Assembly: GCA_964652975.1 (NCBI GenBank)
Contig: CAZZCN010000011.1
Location: forward strand, 1-52,029
DNA: 52,029 nucleotides
Direction: 5' to 3'
Source of the DNA: CAZZCN01 sp964652975
Lineage (GTDB): Bacteria > Bacillota > Clostridia > Saccharofermentanales > UBA5734
Made by a program: the position numbers and the translations under genes. Shown piece by piece: positions 17,434 to 26,334 of this stretch (positions are counted from its first letter, which is position 1; every line of letters starts with the position of its first letter). The notes beneath the pieces are model-generated. The model was not told the DNA's origin. It saw only the letters and a program-made list of their open reading frames with translations, and did not search any database.

Positions 17434-18510
17434 CTATTCGTCGTTTTTAATCAGAAATTCGGGACTGACAGCTTTGAAGCTATGGTTGCGAGTGTAATTC
17501 CTAAATACAAGTCCTTCGCGCAAAGTCTCGCCTTCTAAAGATGATCCAGTAGCAAATTCCAATAACTCATTTACAGTTTCTGGTAAAATATATGATTCAT
17601 CGATTAGAGGGCACCACTTTAAGCCAAGCTGCATGATTCTCTCTTCCCAATCCAAGCACCTTGCTTTACCCGTTGGAAATACTAAATTGAAAACTCTGAT
17701 TTGGAGTTCATTGAATTTGTATTTGTTTTTTTGTATTCCAGGTCCAAGTATTTCACCTTGAATAGCTACCCACCGGTGTTCACCTATTAATTTTTGAAGT
17801 ATTTCTTTAATATTGTGGCTTTTAGCTATCTGCCAATAATTGGAATCGTCTTCTATTAGCTGTAAATTTCTGGAACATACTCCGAAATCATATCTGCCAA
17901 GATATTTTTTCTTTAGGAAAAAGGTTCCGCTTTGGCCATCAAGTTTTTCACGTACTATCCATTTTGTATTCTTGTCCTCTAATACATGCGGTATGTTTTG
18001 AATTCTTGTCTCATCAGTCTTACTTATGAATTTCGGAAAGTCCATTGTTACTTTCTGTTTTACAAAAAGCCCGCCAAATATTTTCCTGAACATTGCATAT
18101 CTCATAAGCTTCTTAACGATTTTGCTTTTAGTCCCGTAGCTCTTATCCGCAGATCCGGAACCCTTGTCTATAGTCGTTTCATACTGTTTGATTCCCAACA
18201 AAGCGGTTACATCCTGATCAATTTCGTACTTACCCTTTGGCAGTATATCAAGGTTAAAGCATATACCCTGGGAGAGTACACCAGCCATTTTCATTGTCTT
18301 GATTCTGAATTTCGACCTTCTCAAAAATTCAAACTCCTGCCTTTCCGGCAAAACGCTGTCAATTTCGCAGAATACTGTCATGTCTCCAATCTTGTACTCA
18401 TCTTTCTTGACTATTATTTGCCAGCCGTCAATTATCGCAAGTTCTATACGGTCACGATCGGCAATTGGTACAAGGTTTTTAATTATTTTTATACTTGCTA
18501 GGTTTCTCAT
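17434..18510 (-). CDS. ATP-dependent RNA ligase, DraRnl/Rnl5-like
   Basis: It probably seals RNA nicks through a ligase-adenylate intermediate, as Deinococcus radiodurans DraRnl does. The 358-residue protein starts with an OB-fold-like module (MRNLASIKIIKN, then IDGWQIIVKK). The nucleotidyltransferase domain follows, with motif I EKLDGQSG (nucleophile Lys near residue 188) and a distal motif EGLVFRN (motif IV). The ATG at 18510 is preferred, because GAAGGGA lies 10 nt upstream and homologues begin at this point; an ATG eight codons earlier lacks a site. It stands alone between the Wadjet operon and a methyltransferase remnant. Substrate is unknown; repair of RNA cut by toxins or phage is a guess from context. 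Confidence 0.88.
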   Translation of the reverse strand: MRNLASIKIIKNLVPIADRDRIELAIIDGWQIIVKKDEYKIGDMTVFCEIDSVLPERQEFEFLRRSKFRIKTMKMAGVLSQGICFNLDILPKGKYEIDQDVTALLGIKQYETTIDKGSGSADKSYGTKSKIVKKLMRYAMFRKIFGGLFVKQKVTMDFPKFISKTDETRIQNIPHVLEDKNTKWIVREKLDGQSGTFFLKKKYLGRYDFGVCSRNLQLIEDDSNYWQIAKSHNIKEILQKLIGEHRWVAIQGEILGPGIQKNKYKFNELQIRVFNLVFPTGKARCLDWEERIMQLGLKWCPLIDESYILPETVNELLEFATGSSLEGETLREGLVFRNYTRNHSFKAVSPEFLIKNDE

Positions 18511-18534
18511 TTTATCAATTTCCCTTCTATTCAT

Positions 18535-18969
18535 TTTTGCTGCACAAAAAACACATAGAAAATCTGACGTAATTTCACAAAGTCAAACTTTCACGGCGTC
18601 TATATTTATATTGTTTTCTATTTGATTTTATATCATCTGATGGGGTTAATTAACCGGTAACTGCTTAAATGTAAGCATATGTTGCAATGCATGGATTTAA
18701 GCATTGATTTATTTTGAGAGTCTATCACGACTAATCAATGATTGCAATCAAATTGCAGAAATTTTCCTCATTTTACCTGTGTTTTTCACAAAATCCTCAG
18801 CCTAAATGTCGGTTACCATCACATTATATTGTCGTTGCCAACTGCTTTTGCTTATTACAACATTTACATTCCTTTTATGGTGTGTATCTAATTGAAATGC
18901 AGCTTGTATCATGTTAACCTATAGAAGGATTAGGTAGAAGGTAATAATAAAGAAGATCAAGAGGGTTTT
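18535..18969. other. Divergent intergenic region
   Basis: 435 bp between the RNA ligase and the methyltransferase remnant, AT-rich and without a credible gene. It contains a 12-bp palindrome GGTTAATTAACC at 18644-18655. I see no clear promoter for either side. Confidence 0.5.
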
Positions 18970-19575
18970 ATGAAAATGAATTTGGAACCAAGTAATTTCG
19001 ATGTTGAAACAACAACAGTTTGGAGTTTTCCAGACAGGGGTAAATGGGCAACGCACAATTCTGATTATCGTGGTAATTGGTCTCCATATATTCCACGAAA
19101 TATCATTTTGCGATACTCCGAAATTGGTGATTATGTTTTAGATCAATTTCTCGGAAGTGGAACAACGCTTATAGAGACAAAATTGCTAGGTCGAAGAGGT
19201 ATAGGTGTAGATATTAATCCTGCTGCTCTAGAAATTGCTAAAAGAGCCATTTTGTTTAAGAAAGATAATTGTTTTGAACCGGAAATAATAAATGGAAATG
19301 CCAATAATCTAAATTTTATAGATAATGACAGCATTGACTTGATATGTACTCACCCACCCTATGCCAATATAATAAGATACAGCAATAATATTAAGGGAGA
19401 TTTATCTCTGTGTAATATCGATAATTTTATTGAACAGATGAAGCAAGTAGCTAATGAGTGTTTTAGAGTAATCAAATCTGGCAAATACTGTGCAGTTTTA
19501 ATGGGAGATACTCGAAGCAAAAGGCATATAGTTCCCTTGGGATTCAGTATAATGAGTTCAAGTTTATTTAATTGA
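18970..19575 (+). pseudogene. DNA methyltransferase (N4-cytosine/N6-adenine type), C-terminally truncated
   Basis: This is the N-terminal 201 residues of an S-adenosylmethionine-dependent amino-methyltransferase. Motif I is DQFLGSGTT (about residue 57), the downstream acidic anchor is GVDINPAA, and catalytic motif IV is THPPYANIIRYS (about 130). After HIVPLGF, where relatives continue with a further segment, the frame ends within a few codons, and neither other frame continues it visibly. The ATG follows AGAGGG at 4 nt. No restriction enzyme or recognition subunit is nearby. It may be an orphan remnant or, less likely, a naturally short enzyme. Confidence 0.7.
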
Positions 19576-19624
19576 ATTATATCCTAGCAATATAAAAAAA
19601 TCAATAGCATATCAAACAATTGTT

Positions 19625-20782
19625 CTATATTGTATTGCTTCCTATCAAATCACTTTTGCCGCAACATTTTTTGTATTTTTTGCCGCTTCCGCAAGAACAA
19701 GGATCATTTCGCCCAATATTGACTTTTATTTTGCTATCAGCCGGGCTTTTTATGAAGGTATTGTATATTTGAGAATTCTCCTTTTTGTAAAATTCCACCT
19801 GTGTATGTCCGCGTAACTTCCATTTGCGCGTATTTTTTGACAAGTCCATGAAAAGTTGAAGAAATGCGTTAGCTTCATCAATTCCGTTAAATATAATTCC
19901 AGCATCTCCAATCATGTCTAATATTTCGCTTGGATCCCCGAATATTACACATTCGAAAAGTATTTGGTCAAGAATGTTGTTGCGAATTTTTTCTGAGTTT
20001 GGCAATCTCACTTTTAAAAAGTTTTCTATTTTTTTATAATAAATACTTCGATTGTCAGCGTCATTTTCAGAAAAGTATTCTACATCATTCTGCGTAGGCA
20101 TATAATATTCGATGTTATCGGCTTTTGCGAAGAAGTCAAATGTCTCTTCTGCACTACTGTCATAGAAATAGGTCGAAAAAATAACATCAATGTAACAGTC
20201 AAAATAGATTTTCCAAAGCCCACTATTCCTCATGAATTTCTTAACTTCTCGGCTTGTTATTTTATCGCTGTTATGATAGTTCCAGACCTTGATAAGCTGC
20301 TCGACATTATACATACCATATAAATTTGTCAGCGCTCTCGCGTATGAGAATAATTTTTGGTTAAATAATACCCTCTCTTTGAATTTACCACTGAATTTTT
20401 TGGGTATCATTTCTTTCAACTCATCGGGGATAACCGGATAAATATGTCCTTTATGATTAAATAAAAAAACATAATGAAAACACACCGGCAACCTGTATTG
20501 CTGATATTCCAAATCGTCCATTGCCTGTAAATTTTCATTGTTAATACTATATAAAAATTCCAGTTCGTTTGAGCTAAAATATTCAATGCAATTCTTGAAT
20601 GATTTCACTAAGTGAGGAATTATTTTTTCGACCAATTCTGTCTTTGAATATATATTATCTGGCAAAACTTCAAAGTAATATGCAAGATTTCTGAGTAATC
20701 TCATTTTCAAGGTTAATAAGCATTTTTTTAGATTTGTCTTCGGGGCGGATTTAATTGAAACCAATTTTAATATTTCATCCAT
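19625..20782 (-). CDS. SEC-C zinc-motif protein of unknown function
   Basis: A 385-residue protein whose last 30 residues form a SEC-C motif (NIGRNDPCSCGSGKKYKKCC), a small zinc-binding module also found at the C-terminus of SecA and in many uncharacterised proteins. The rest is helical and not recognised. The segment around residues 30-60 (LRNLAYYFEVLPDNIYSK) resembles SAP/Rho-N-like helices in this class of protein, but only weakly. AGGAG lies 9 nt before the ATG. It is convergent with the methyltransferase remnant (50-bp gap). No function should be assigned beyond metal binding. Confidence 0.75.
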   Translation of the reverse strand: MDEILKLVSIKSAPKTNLKKCLLTLKMRLLRNLAYYFEVLPDNIYSKTELVEKIIPHLVKSFKNCIEYFSSNELEFLYSINNENLQAMDDLEYQQYRLPVCFHYVFLFNHKGHIYPVIPDELKEMIPKKFSGKFKERVLFNQKLFSYARALTNLYGMYNVEQLIKVWNYHNSDKITSREVKKFMRNSGLWKIYFDCYIDVIFSTYFYDSSAEETFDFFAKADNIEYYMPTQNDVEYFSENDADNRSIYYKKIENFLKVRLPNSEKIRNNILDQILFECVIFGDPSEILDMIGDAGIIFNGIDEANAFLQLFMDLSKNTRKWKLRGHTQVEFYKKENSQIYNTFIKSPADSKIKVNIGRNDPCSCGSGKKYKKCCGKSDLIGSNTI

Positions 20783-20903
20783 TTTATAATGCTCCTTATT
20801 TACATTTTGAAATCACTGCATTGTCGCTTAATTATATTTCAATGTTAATCTTCTCGTTTTATTCAGTTTTTATATTTTGCTAATTTTAGGTCTTATTTTA
20901 TCA

Positions 20904-21539
20904 TCATTCCATCAAATCCTCAACTCCGCAACTGAGTGTTCTTGATAATTTCAGCAATGTCATAGAATGCGCTTTATTTATATCCCTATTGCGTTGTTCA
21001 CACATCTGAATTGTACGCAAAGAAACATCAGATAATTTTGATAATCGTCCTTCGCTAAGGCCGCTAATATTGCGTATTCGCTCAAGGTTGGTTTGTATAT
21101 GTTTGCACGAAAATCTTTCGTTTGCAATCTCAACAAATTTTGTTATATCGGCCTCGTGAAGAGTTGGATACCACTTCAGCATTTCTTCAAGACTTATTAC
21201 TTCATGAATGCTTTTAAATGATTTTCCACTTATCCATTGGTAATATGCAAGTGACCAACCCACCCAGTATTCGGGCGTCTTAGTAACGCGAAAAGATGGC
21301 TCTGTCTGAATTCTTCTGTTTTTCATAATGAAAACAGTGTCATAGACGAGTTCTGCACCTGATTTTCCGGCTATATATTTAGGGTTGCCCTTGCCAAACT
21401 GCTCTGCAATACCTGATTGTAAAAACATATCAAAAAATTCATCCGCTATAAATTTTAAGTCGTTTACAGCAAAGTCAATCATATGTCCTAGATGTCGTCT
21501 TGCTTTACTCAGATATATTTCGTTGTATGAGTGGAACAT
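20904..21539 (-). CDS. XRE-family helix-turn-helix protein
   Basis: A 211-residue protein with an XRE/Cro-type HTH at the C-terminus: IRNISGLSEGRLSKLSDVS, then LRTIQMCEQ, residues about 155-210. The N-terminal two thirds, starting HSYNEIYLSKARRHLG, is a conserved-looking module seen in clostridial regulators that often sit next to small toxin-like genes; that statement is from memory. No toxin partner is visible here. GGGGAGAAG precedes the ATG by about 9 nt. It may regulate itself or be an orphan antitoxin. Confidence 0.75.
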   Translation of the reverse strand: MFHSYNEIYLSKARRHLGHMIDFAVNDLKFIADEFFDMFLQSGIAEQFGKGNPKYIAGKSGAELVYDTVFIMKNRRIQTEPSFRVTKTPEYWVGWSLAYYQWISGKSFKSIHEVISLEEMLKWYPTLHEADITKFVEIANERFSCKHIQTNLERIRNISGLSEGRLSKLSDVSLRTIQMCEQRNRDINKAHSMTLLKLSRTLSCGVEDLME

Positions 21540-21572
21540 TGATTGTATCTTCTCCCCTTTGATTTGTTTTAA

Positions 21573-22169
21573 TTATTCAGTTACATCAATGCTTGAGACG
21601 AATTTGATTTTAGTTCCTATGTATTTCCATCCAATGTAAATGAAGAAAATCTGCACCGGGAACATTATAGCGGTTTTTACTATCCTTGTTACAAAAAGAA
21701 CCATCCACGCTTTATCATAAAGCATTGAGAGCCAGAGAGTGTTGAGTCCAAGGTCAATAAAAATCGATATGACAAGGACTGCGAGGGTCACTCTAATGAG
21801 CGACTTTGGCTTTTTGTACAAAAATGTTCCGTAGATTATGCCTGACAACAATGCGCTGATTGTAAATCCGGGGAAAAACGCACTGCCCGACGGGAAAAGG
21901 AAATAGCCGATAACATCTGCTATGGCGCCATTAATTCCTGAGAGTATCGGACCCATCATTATTGCTGAAAATGATGATGCCAGAAATCCGAAACTAACCC
22001 TGACATAAGGCAGTTCAATCGGGCGGAGAATTCGGGTGAATACTACGCTTAGCGCAATAAATAAACCCATGAGGACAATGATTTTGGTGTTCTTGAGCAG
22101 TCCAAACTGCTGCCCGAAAAACCCAAGATTTTTTGGCTTCGCTGAGCCGGGGAAATCTGTTTTTTCCAT
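21573..22169 (-). CDS. folT: ECF transporter S component, folate family (FolT)
   Basis: The substrate-binding membrane subunit of an energy-coupling-factor importer, almost certainly for folate. The 198-residue protein has about six membrane segments, the first being IIVLMGLFIALSVVFTRIL, followed by the S-component motif RVSFGFLASSFSAIMMGP and GAIADVIGYF. The ATG at 22169 has GGAG 8 nt upstream. Alternatives further upstream would start inside the riboswitch expression platform. A tetrahydrofolate riboswitch immediately upstream supports both the substrate and the start. The EcfA/EcfT energising subunits are not in the window and are normally encoded elsewhere and shared. Confidence 0.93.
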   Translation of the reverse strand: MEKTDFPGSAKPKNLGFFGQQFGLLKNTKIIVLMGLFIALSVVFTRILRPIELPYVRVSFGFLASSFSAIMMGPILSGINGAIADVIGYFLFPSGSAFFPGFTISALLSGIIYGTFLYKKPKSLIRVTLAVLVISIFIDLGLNTLWLSMLYDKAWMVLFVTRIVKTAIMFPVQIFFIYIGWKYIGTKIKFVSSIDVTE

Positions 22170-22173
22170 AAAA

Positions 22174-22241
22174 AATACTCCTTCTCTTTTAAATGGTGAC
22201 ATTAAATGCCACATAAAGAGAAAAAGCTCTTTCATGTGGCA
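22174..22241 (-). promoter_or_regulatory. Riboswitch expression platform (hairpin versus ribosome-binding-site sequestration)
   Basis: A hairpin with arms TGCCACAT / ATGTGGCA (22207-22241) shares its 5' arm with the 3' strand of riboswitch stem P1. Its loop side holds CUUUUUCUCUUU, which can instead pair over 12 bp (two G-U) with AAAGAGAAGGAG, the folT Shine-Dalgarno region. The two structures exclude each other, predicting translational shut-off when folate is bound. Confidence 0.65.
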
Positions 22242-22352
22242 GCGGAATGCGAAACTGACACCGCAACCTCTCTACTATGAAGTAAAAAGTTTTCGTCCCG
22301 TCGGCAACTTCCCGTCCAACAGGCACTTGACGCGTAAATTTCTACTCTGCCA
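22237..22352 (-). ncRNA. Tetrahydrofolate (THF, folT-type) riboswitch aptamer
   Basis: On the minus strand the leader of folT matches the class I THF riboswitch: GGCAGAGTAGA, then ACGCGTCAAGTG, GACGGGAAGTTGCC, GGGACGAAAAC, GCGGTG and CGCATTCCGCTGCC. Stem P1 is TGGCAG (22347-22352) with CTGCCA (22237-22242). The gene directly downstream is a folate ECF S component, the usual target. These elements are read from the sequence; family identity is from known consensus. Confidence 0.9.
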
Positions 22353-22364
22353 TGACCATTATTT

Positions 22365-22370
22365 ATTATA
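22365..22370 (-). promoter_or_regulatory. Probable -10 element of the riboswitch-folT transcript
   Basis: TATAAT on the minus strand lies 12 nt upstream of stem P1, so the transcript would start essentially at the aptamer. The -35 region, TTTTTG at 17 nt, is poor. Confidence 0.45.
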
Positions 22371-22570
22371 ATACTGCCATAATAATCCAAAAACAGAAAA
22401 GTGTCTATAATATTTTTGATAATAATACAAACAATTTGCCAAAATCCATAACAAATTTATTAGTACGTTAATGCTTTGCATTCTAATTTTTTCATTATAG
22501 ATTTAGTCATTAGACTGTGTTATATTCATATCTATGTAGTTATTTTACAGACAAAAAGGTAGATGTAACA

Positions 22571-24217
22571 GTGAGTGAAAATCAAATGAAAATTTCAAGC
22601 AGTATATATGAAATGGCAAAAAGGCATCCTTTCGCACTTTTTGCTATATTTTCTTTGCTTTTTGCCTTTGTATCAAGCCTTGCAGAAGGCCGCGCCAACA
22701 TTGATGATAAGTCAGCAGTTATTTTTTTGGTGGCAGCTTTGTCATTGGTAATCATGGCAGGCTTGGTATTGATAATCTCGAGAAGAATGACAACGGGTTC
22801 GCTGGTTTTTCTGATTTTCGTGTTCGGAATTATAATGCGGCTGGTGTATATTCTTTACACCGCAGTTGAGCAACGCCAGCAGGATGTCTATTCATTCGGG
22901 CGGCCCGAAGGACATGCGGGTTATATCGAGTACATATATAATAATTTAAAGCTTCCATACTTTGATCCGAGGGATCGCTGGCAGTTTTACCATCCGCCGC
23001 TGCATCACATTATTTCTGCAATCTGGCTTAAGCTGATTGTGTTTGCGGGAGCCACCTGGGAGAAGGCGAAAGAAAGTCTTCAGGTTCTGACGTTTTTTCA
23101 CTCTGGGTGCTACCTGATTTATACATTAAAAATTTTCAAGGAGGTTGGCCTTAAAGGCAAGGCACTTTTAGTATCATTTTTCATCATAGCTGTCAACCCG
23201 GCGTTGGTTTTGATATCTGGTAGTGTCAATAACGATGCGCTTTCCATACTTTTAATGCAGGGGACGGTTTACTACGCTGTTCTCTGGTTCAAGGATGTAA
23301 AAATGTCAACAATTGTCAAGTTGGCTTTATGTATTGGATTTGGCATGATGGCAAAACTGTCCATAGTGCTGGTGGCACCTGCAATTTTGCTTTTGTTTCT
23401 TATAAAAATATTCTTGTCACAGGATACATTTTCAAAAACAATCTCGCTATCAAAGTTTAATGACCTTAACGCTGAAGCAGGAAATGAAAATCTGCCGGAA
23501 TCAGGTTTGCAGAAATTAAATGTTGTTTCTGGCTCTGGTTCTAATTCCGGTTCTGGTACTGGTTCTCATTCCGGCTCTGGTTCTAATTCCGTAGCGGTTA
23601 AAAATACCGTAAAAGGTCTCCTAGGTCAATTTGTAATATTCGGGTTTTTAAGTCTTCCCCTCGGACTTTGGTGGGGAATAAGAAACGCAGTTTTGTTCAA
23701 GCTTCCCTTTACATACGTTCCAAGCCTTGGAGACAATTCGCATCAGTATATAGGACATTATTCAGTATTTGAACGCCTCTTCGATTTTTCGCTTTATCAG
23801 TTCAAAAGCGTTTATGTCGCTTGGGGTGAGCCGTATTTCGAGCACAATATTTTCATAGGTCTTTTGAAGACATCGGTTTTTGGCGAGCAGGTTCTTAGCG
23901 GCACTGATACGCTTTTCTACAATTTTGCAGTCGTCGCATTTTACATCAATCTTATCGTCGTATTGCTTGCTGTGTCTTGCATGATTTATATTTTATTTAA
24001 GAAAGTCAGTTTACAGGTACTTCCACTGAAAATGTTTTTCACTGTCATTTATATCACGTTTATGCTGTCATACATACGTTTTTGCTTCGCATATCCTCAC
24101 ACCTGCACCCAGAATATCCGTTATGTTACTCCTGCTATCTGGATAGGTGCCATGGCAATTGGATTTGTGTTGCAGAAAATCATTGATTATAACAAAAGGT
24201 CACGCTCTGACGCTTAG
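22571..24217 (+). CDS. Multi-pass membrane glycosyltransferase, GT-C (PMT/ArnT-like)
   Basis: A 548-residue integral membrane protein with about ten hydrophobic segments, resembling lipid-linked-sugar-dependent GT-C transferases. The first extracellular loop carries the acidic motif RQQDVYSFGRPEGH and a YHPPLHH motif, both typical of the GT39/ArnT-like fold. The acceptor, perhaps a surface protein or cell-wall polymer, is unknown. Residues about 285-345 are a polar loop with Gly-Ser repeats (GSGSNSGSGTGSHSGSGSNS) unlike the rest. I chose GTG at 22571, which has AAAGG about 12 nt upstream; in-frame starts at 22517 or 22589 are possible. Its end overlaps rhaA by 18 bp in convergent orientation. 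Confidence 0.75.
   Translation: MSENQMKISSSIYEMAKRHPFALFAIFSLLFAFVSSLAEGRANIDDKSAVIFLVAALSLVIMAGLVLIISRRMTTGSLVFLIFVFGIIMRLVYILYTAVEQRQQDVYSFGRPEGHAGYIEYIYNNLKLPYFDPRDRWQFYHPPLHHIISAIWLKLIVFAGATWEKAKESLQVLTFFHSGCYLIYTLKIFKEVGLKGKALLVSFFIIAVNPALVLISGSVNNDALSILLMQGTVYYAVLWFKDVKMSTIVKLALCIGFGMMAKLSIVLVAPAILLLFLIKIFLSQDTFSKTISLSKFNDLNAEAGNENLPESGLQKLNVVSGSGSNSGSGTGSHSGSGSNSVAVKNTVKGLLGQFVIFGFLSLPLGLWWGIRNAVLFKLPFTYVPSLGDNSHQYIGHYSVFERLFDFSLYQFKSVYVAWGEPYFEHNIFIGLLKTSVFGEQVLSGTDTLFYNFAVVAFYINLIVVLLAVSCMIYILFKKVSLQVLPLKMFFTVIYITFMLSYIRFCFAYPHTCTQNIRYVTPAIWIGAMAIGFVLQKIIDYNKRSRSDA
23531..23590 (+). repeat. Gly-Ser coding repeat in the GT-C gene
   Basis: The 18-mer GGCTCTGGTTCTAATTCC occurs exactly at 23531-23548 and 23573-23590. 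Between them lies a variant copy, giving alternating Gly-Ser in a cytoplasmic-side loop. Confidence 0.8.
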
Positions 24218-25468
24218 TGTTTTTTCTTCATATTCATGGATTGCCTTCAGATAGTTTTCGGCTACAGGGACATTCTCCTGCATGCAGAAGTAATTAAAAA
24301 CGGCTCCGTAGGGATATGCCTTGTATTCTTCTGTCAGTGCAAGCCTGCTGGTGAAATTTTCTTCATTTTCAATGTTTTTCAGCATATTAACAGGCTCTAG
24401 AAGGGCTTTAAGTAAAGCTTTTTGTGTGTTCCTTACACCAATGGTCCATGCAGCGATCCTGTTGATACTTGCATCAAAGAAATCAAGTGCTATATGGACA
24501 CTGCTTAAAGCGTCAGCTCTCATTACGGAATGCATAACAGCTTGTAGCTCGTCGTCAAAAGTAACTACATGGTCGCTGTCCCATCTCACCGGACGGCTTA
24601 CATGCAAAAGAAGTTCGTCGATATACAAAAGCAACGCCGGAATTTTTTTGGCAATGCTTTCCGTAGGATGAAAATGCCCTGCATCCAGAGTTAGAAGAAG
24701 GTCCCGGTTTTTCATGGCATATCCCATATAAAATTCGTGCGAGCCTATTACACAGCTCTCGCTGCCGATACCGAAAAGCTTTGACTCCACTGCATCCATG
24801 TTGTATTTTCTGTCGATTTTCTCTTTGAAAATATCATCCAGGCTTTCTATCAAGCGCTCTCTTGGAGTTGTTTCGTCAATAGGGCTGTCCTTGTAGCCAT
24901 CCGGTATCCAAAAATTAGTAATACATGTTTTTCCGGTTTTCCTTCCAAAATATTCACCAACTTTTCTAGAACGTTTGCCATGCTCTATCCAGAAATCTCT
25001 GATGTCTTTATCGCTGCTTGAAAGGGTAAAGCCCTTCTCGCTTTTTTCATGGGCGTAAAATGTAGGATTGAAGTCTAGACCGATATCGAGACTGTTGGCA
25101 AAATCAACCCATATGTCATAATTTTCAGTCTGAATCATATTTCTTTCTACGGATTTTCCCTTATTGTCAAGATACCATGCATGAAGATTCAATTTTTGCT
25201 TTCCCGGGAGCAGAGACATTGCCATTTTGATATCGTCCATCAGTTCAACATGGTTTCGAGCCCTTCCGGGGTAATTGCCTGTTGCTAGAATCCCACCGCT
25301 CATCTGGCGGTTCATGTTTTCGAACCCGTTGTTGTCGTCGCCTTGCCAGCAGTGCATTGATATGGGAGTGTTTTTAAGTACTTCTATCGCTTTGTCGGTA
25401 TCGATGCCGATTTCTGCGTAGGTTTCTTTTGCAGTTTCATAACTTTTAACTATAGACTTATCATTCAT
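24200..25468 (-). CDS. rhaA: L-rhamnose isomerase
   Basis: A metal-dependent TIM-barrel aldose-ketose isomerase converting L-rhamnose to L-rhamnulose; relatives also interconvert D-allose and D-allulose. The 422 residues match the family (about 420). Recognisable segments are the N-terminal MHCWQGDD, HAWYLD, NFWIPDG, IGSHEFYMGYA and LDAGHFHPTE, which carry the metal and substrate ligands. GGGAGGG precedes the ATG by 8 nt. It is the last gene of a five-gene minus-strand sugar cluster. The cluster lacks rhaB kinase and rhaD aldolase, so rhamnose may not be the true substrate. Confidence 0.95.
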   Translation of the reverse strand: MNDKSIVKSYETAKETYAEIGIDTDKAIEVLKNTPISMHCWQGDDNNGFENMNRQMSGGILATGNYPGRARNHVELMDDIKMAMSLLPGKQKLNLHAWYLDNKGKSVERNMIQTENYDIWVDFANSLDIGLDFNPTFYAHEKSEKGFTLSSSDKDIRDFWIEHGKRSRKVGEYFGRKTGKTCITNFWIPDGYKDSPIDETTPRERLIESLDDIFKEKIDRKYNMDAVESKLFGIGSESCVIGSHEFYMGYAMKNRDLLLTLDAGHFHPTESIAKKIPALLLYIDELLLHVSRPVRWDSDHVVTFDDELQAVMHSVMRADALSSVHIALDFFDASINRIAAWTIGVRNTQKALLKALLEPVNMLKNIENEENFTSRLALTEEYKAYPYGAVFNYFCMQENVPVAENYLKAIHEYEEKTLSVRA

Positions 25469-25587
25469 TTCTAATACCCTCCCTTTAAGGCTTGTTACTG
25501 TTTTTATCGGTTTTCTTAGGGCAGTCGACTCTGTCTCGTAATTCGAAAATATTGTTTTTTAATGTCAAGCAATTTGCATTTTTTACG

Positions 25588-26259
25588 CTACTCCTGCGAA
25601 ATGCTTTCTCTTAAGATTTTAATGGCCTCTCCCAGAGTATGGTCCTTATGAAAAACACTTGAAGATCCGGCCACAAAAATGTCCGCTCCGGCTTTTCGCA
25701 TAAGCGTTGCATTTTCAAAGCTGACATTTCCGTCAACCTCTATTTCAATTTCGGGTTTTCCGATTTTCACAAGCCATTTTTTGAGCCGTTCTATTTTCTT
25801 GAGCGTCTGTGGAATTAGTTTCTGTCCCGCGTAACCGGGGTTTACGGTCATTATCAATACCGCATCGAGGTCATCGATTACATCCTCCAGTACATTAAGA
25901 GGAGTTGCAGGGTTTATGGCAAGCATCGCTTTGGCGCCCTTGTCCTTGATTTTTTGCAAAACCCTCTGGACATGCACAGTGCTTTCATAGTGGATTGAGA
26001 TGTATTCACCCGGCTGGATGTCGAACCATTCAAGCTTGTCTTCCGGATTTTTGATCATAAGGTGTATGTCGAGTGGAATATCGCTTTTGGTCCTAAGCTG
26101 CTTGATATAATCTGTTCCTATCTGATAATTGGGTACAAACAGTCCGTCCATCACATCAATATGGAGGTATTCGATTCTTTCTTTTGCGAATATATCCAGA
26201 CAGTCCTGCAGCTTGCAGATATCTGCGCACATCATTGAAGGTGTAATTTTAGCTGGCAT
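25588..26259 (-). CDS. Ribulose-phosphate 3-epimerase family protein (Rpe/AlsE-like)
   Basis: A 223-residue TIM-barrel epimerase acting on C3 of ketose phosphates. Catalytic and metal residues are in HIDVMDG, DIHLMI, MTVNPGYAGQK and EVDGNVS. The N-terminus reads ITPSMMCADI rather than the usual PSILSADF of housekeeping Rpe. In this it resembles AlsE, the D-allulose-6-phosphate 3-epimerase, so a specialised catabolic role is likely. It lies 119 bp upstream of rhaA and 75 bp downstream of a dehydrogenase, in one apparent operon. The exact substrate is an inference from cluster context. Confidence 0.88.
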   Translation of the reverse strand: MPAKITPSMMCADICKLQDCLDIFAKERIEYLHIDVMDGLFVPNYQIGTDYIKQLRTKSDIPLDIHLMIKNPEDKLEWFDIQPGEYISIHYESTVHVQRVLQKIKDKGAKAMLAINPATPLNVLEDVIDDLDAVLIMTVNPGYAGQKLIPQTLKKIERLKKWLVKIGKPEIEIEVDGNVSFENATLMRKAGADIFVAGSSSVFHKDHTLGEAIKILRESISQE

Positions 26260-26334
26260 TTTGACTCCTCCTTATCATTTTTGCATCACTCTTAATATCT
26301 AACTGATAGCAGCATTCACAACTGCTCCGTTATC

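Noticed and set aside
18644..18655. 12-bp palindrome GGTTAATTAACC as an operator
   Set aside because: AT-rich palindromes of this size are expected often; no promoter is recognisable next to it.
24200..24217. 18-bp convergent overlap of the GT-C gene and rhaA as a frameshift sign
   Set aside because: Both C-termini read normally; short tail-to-tail overlaps are common.
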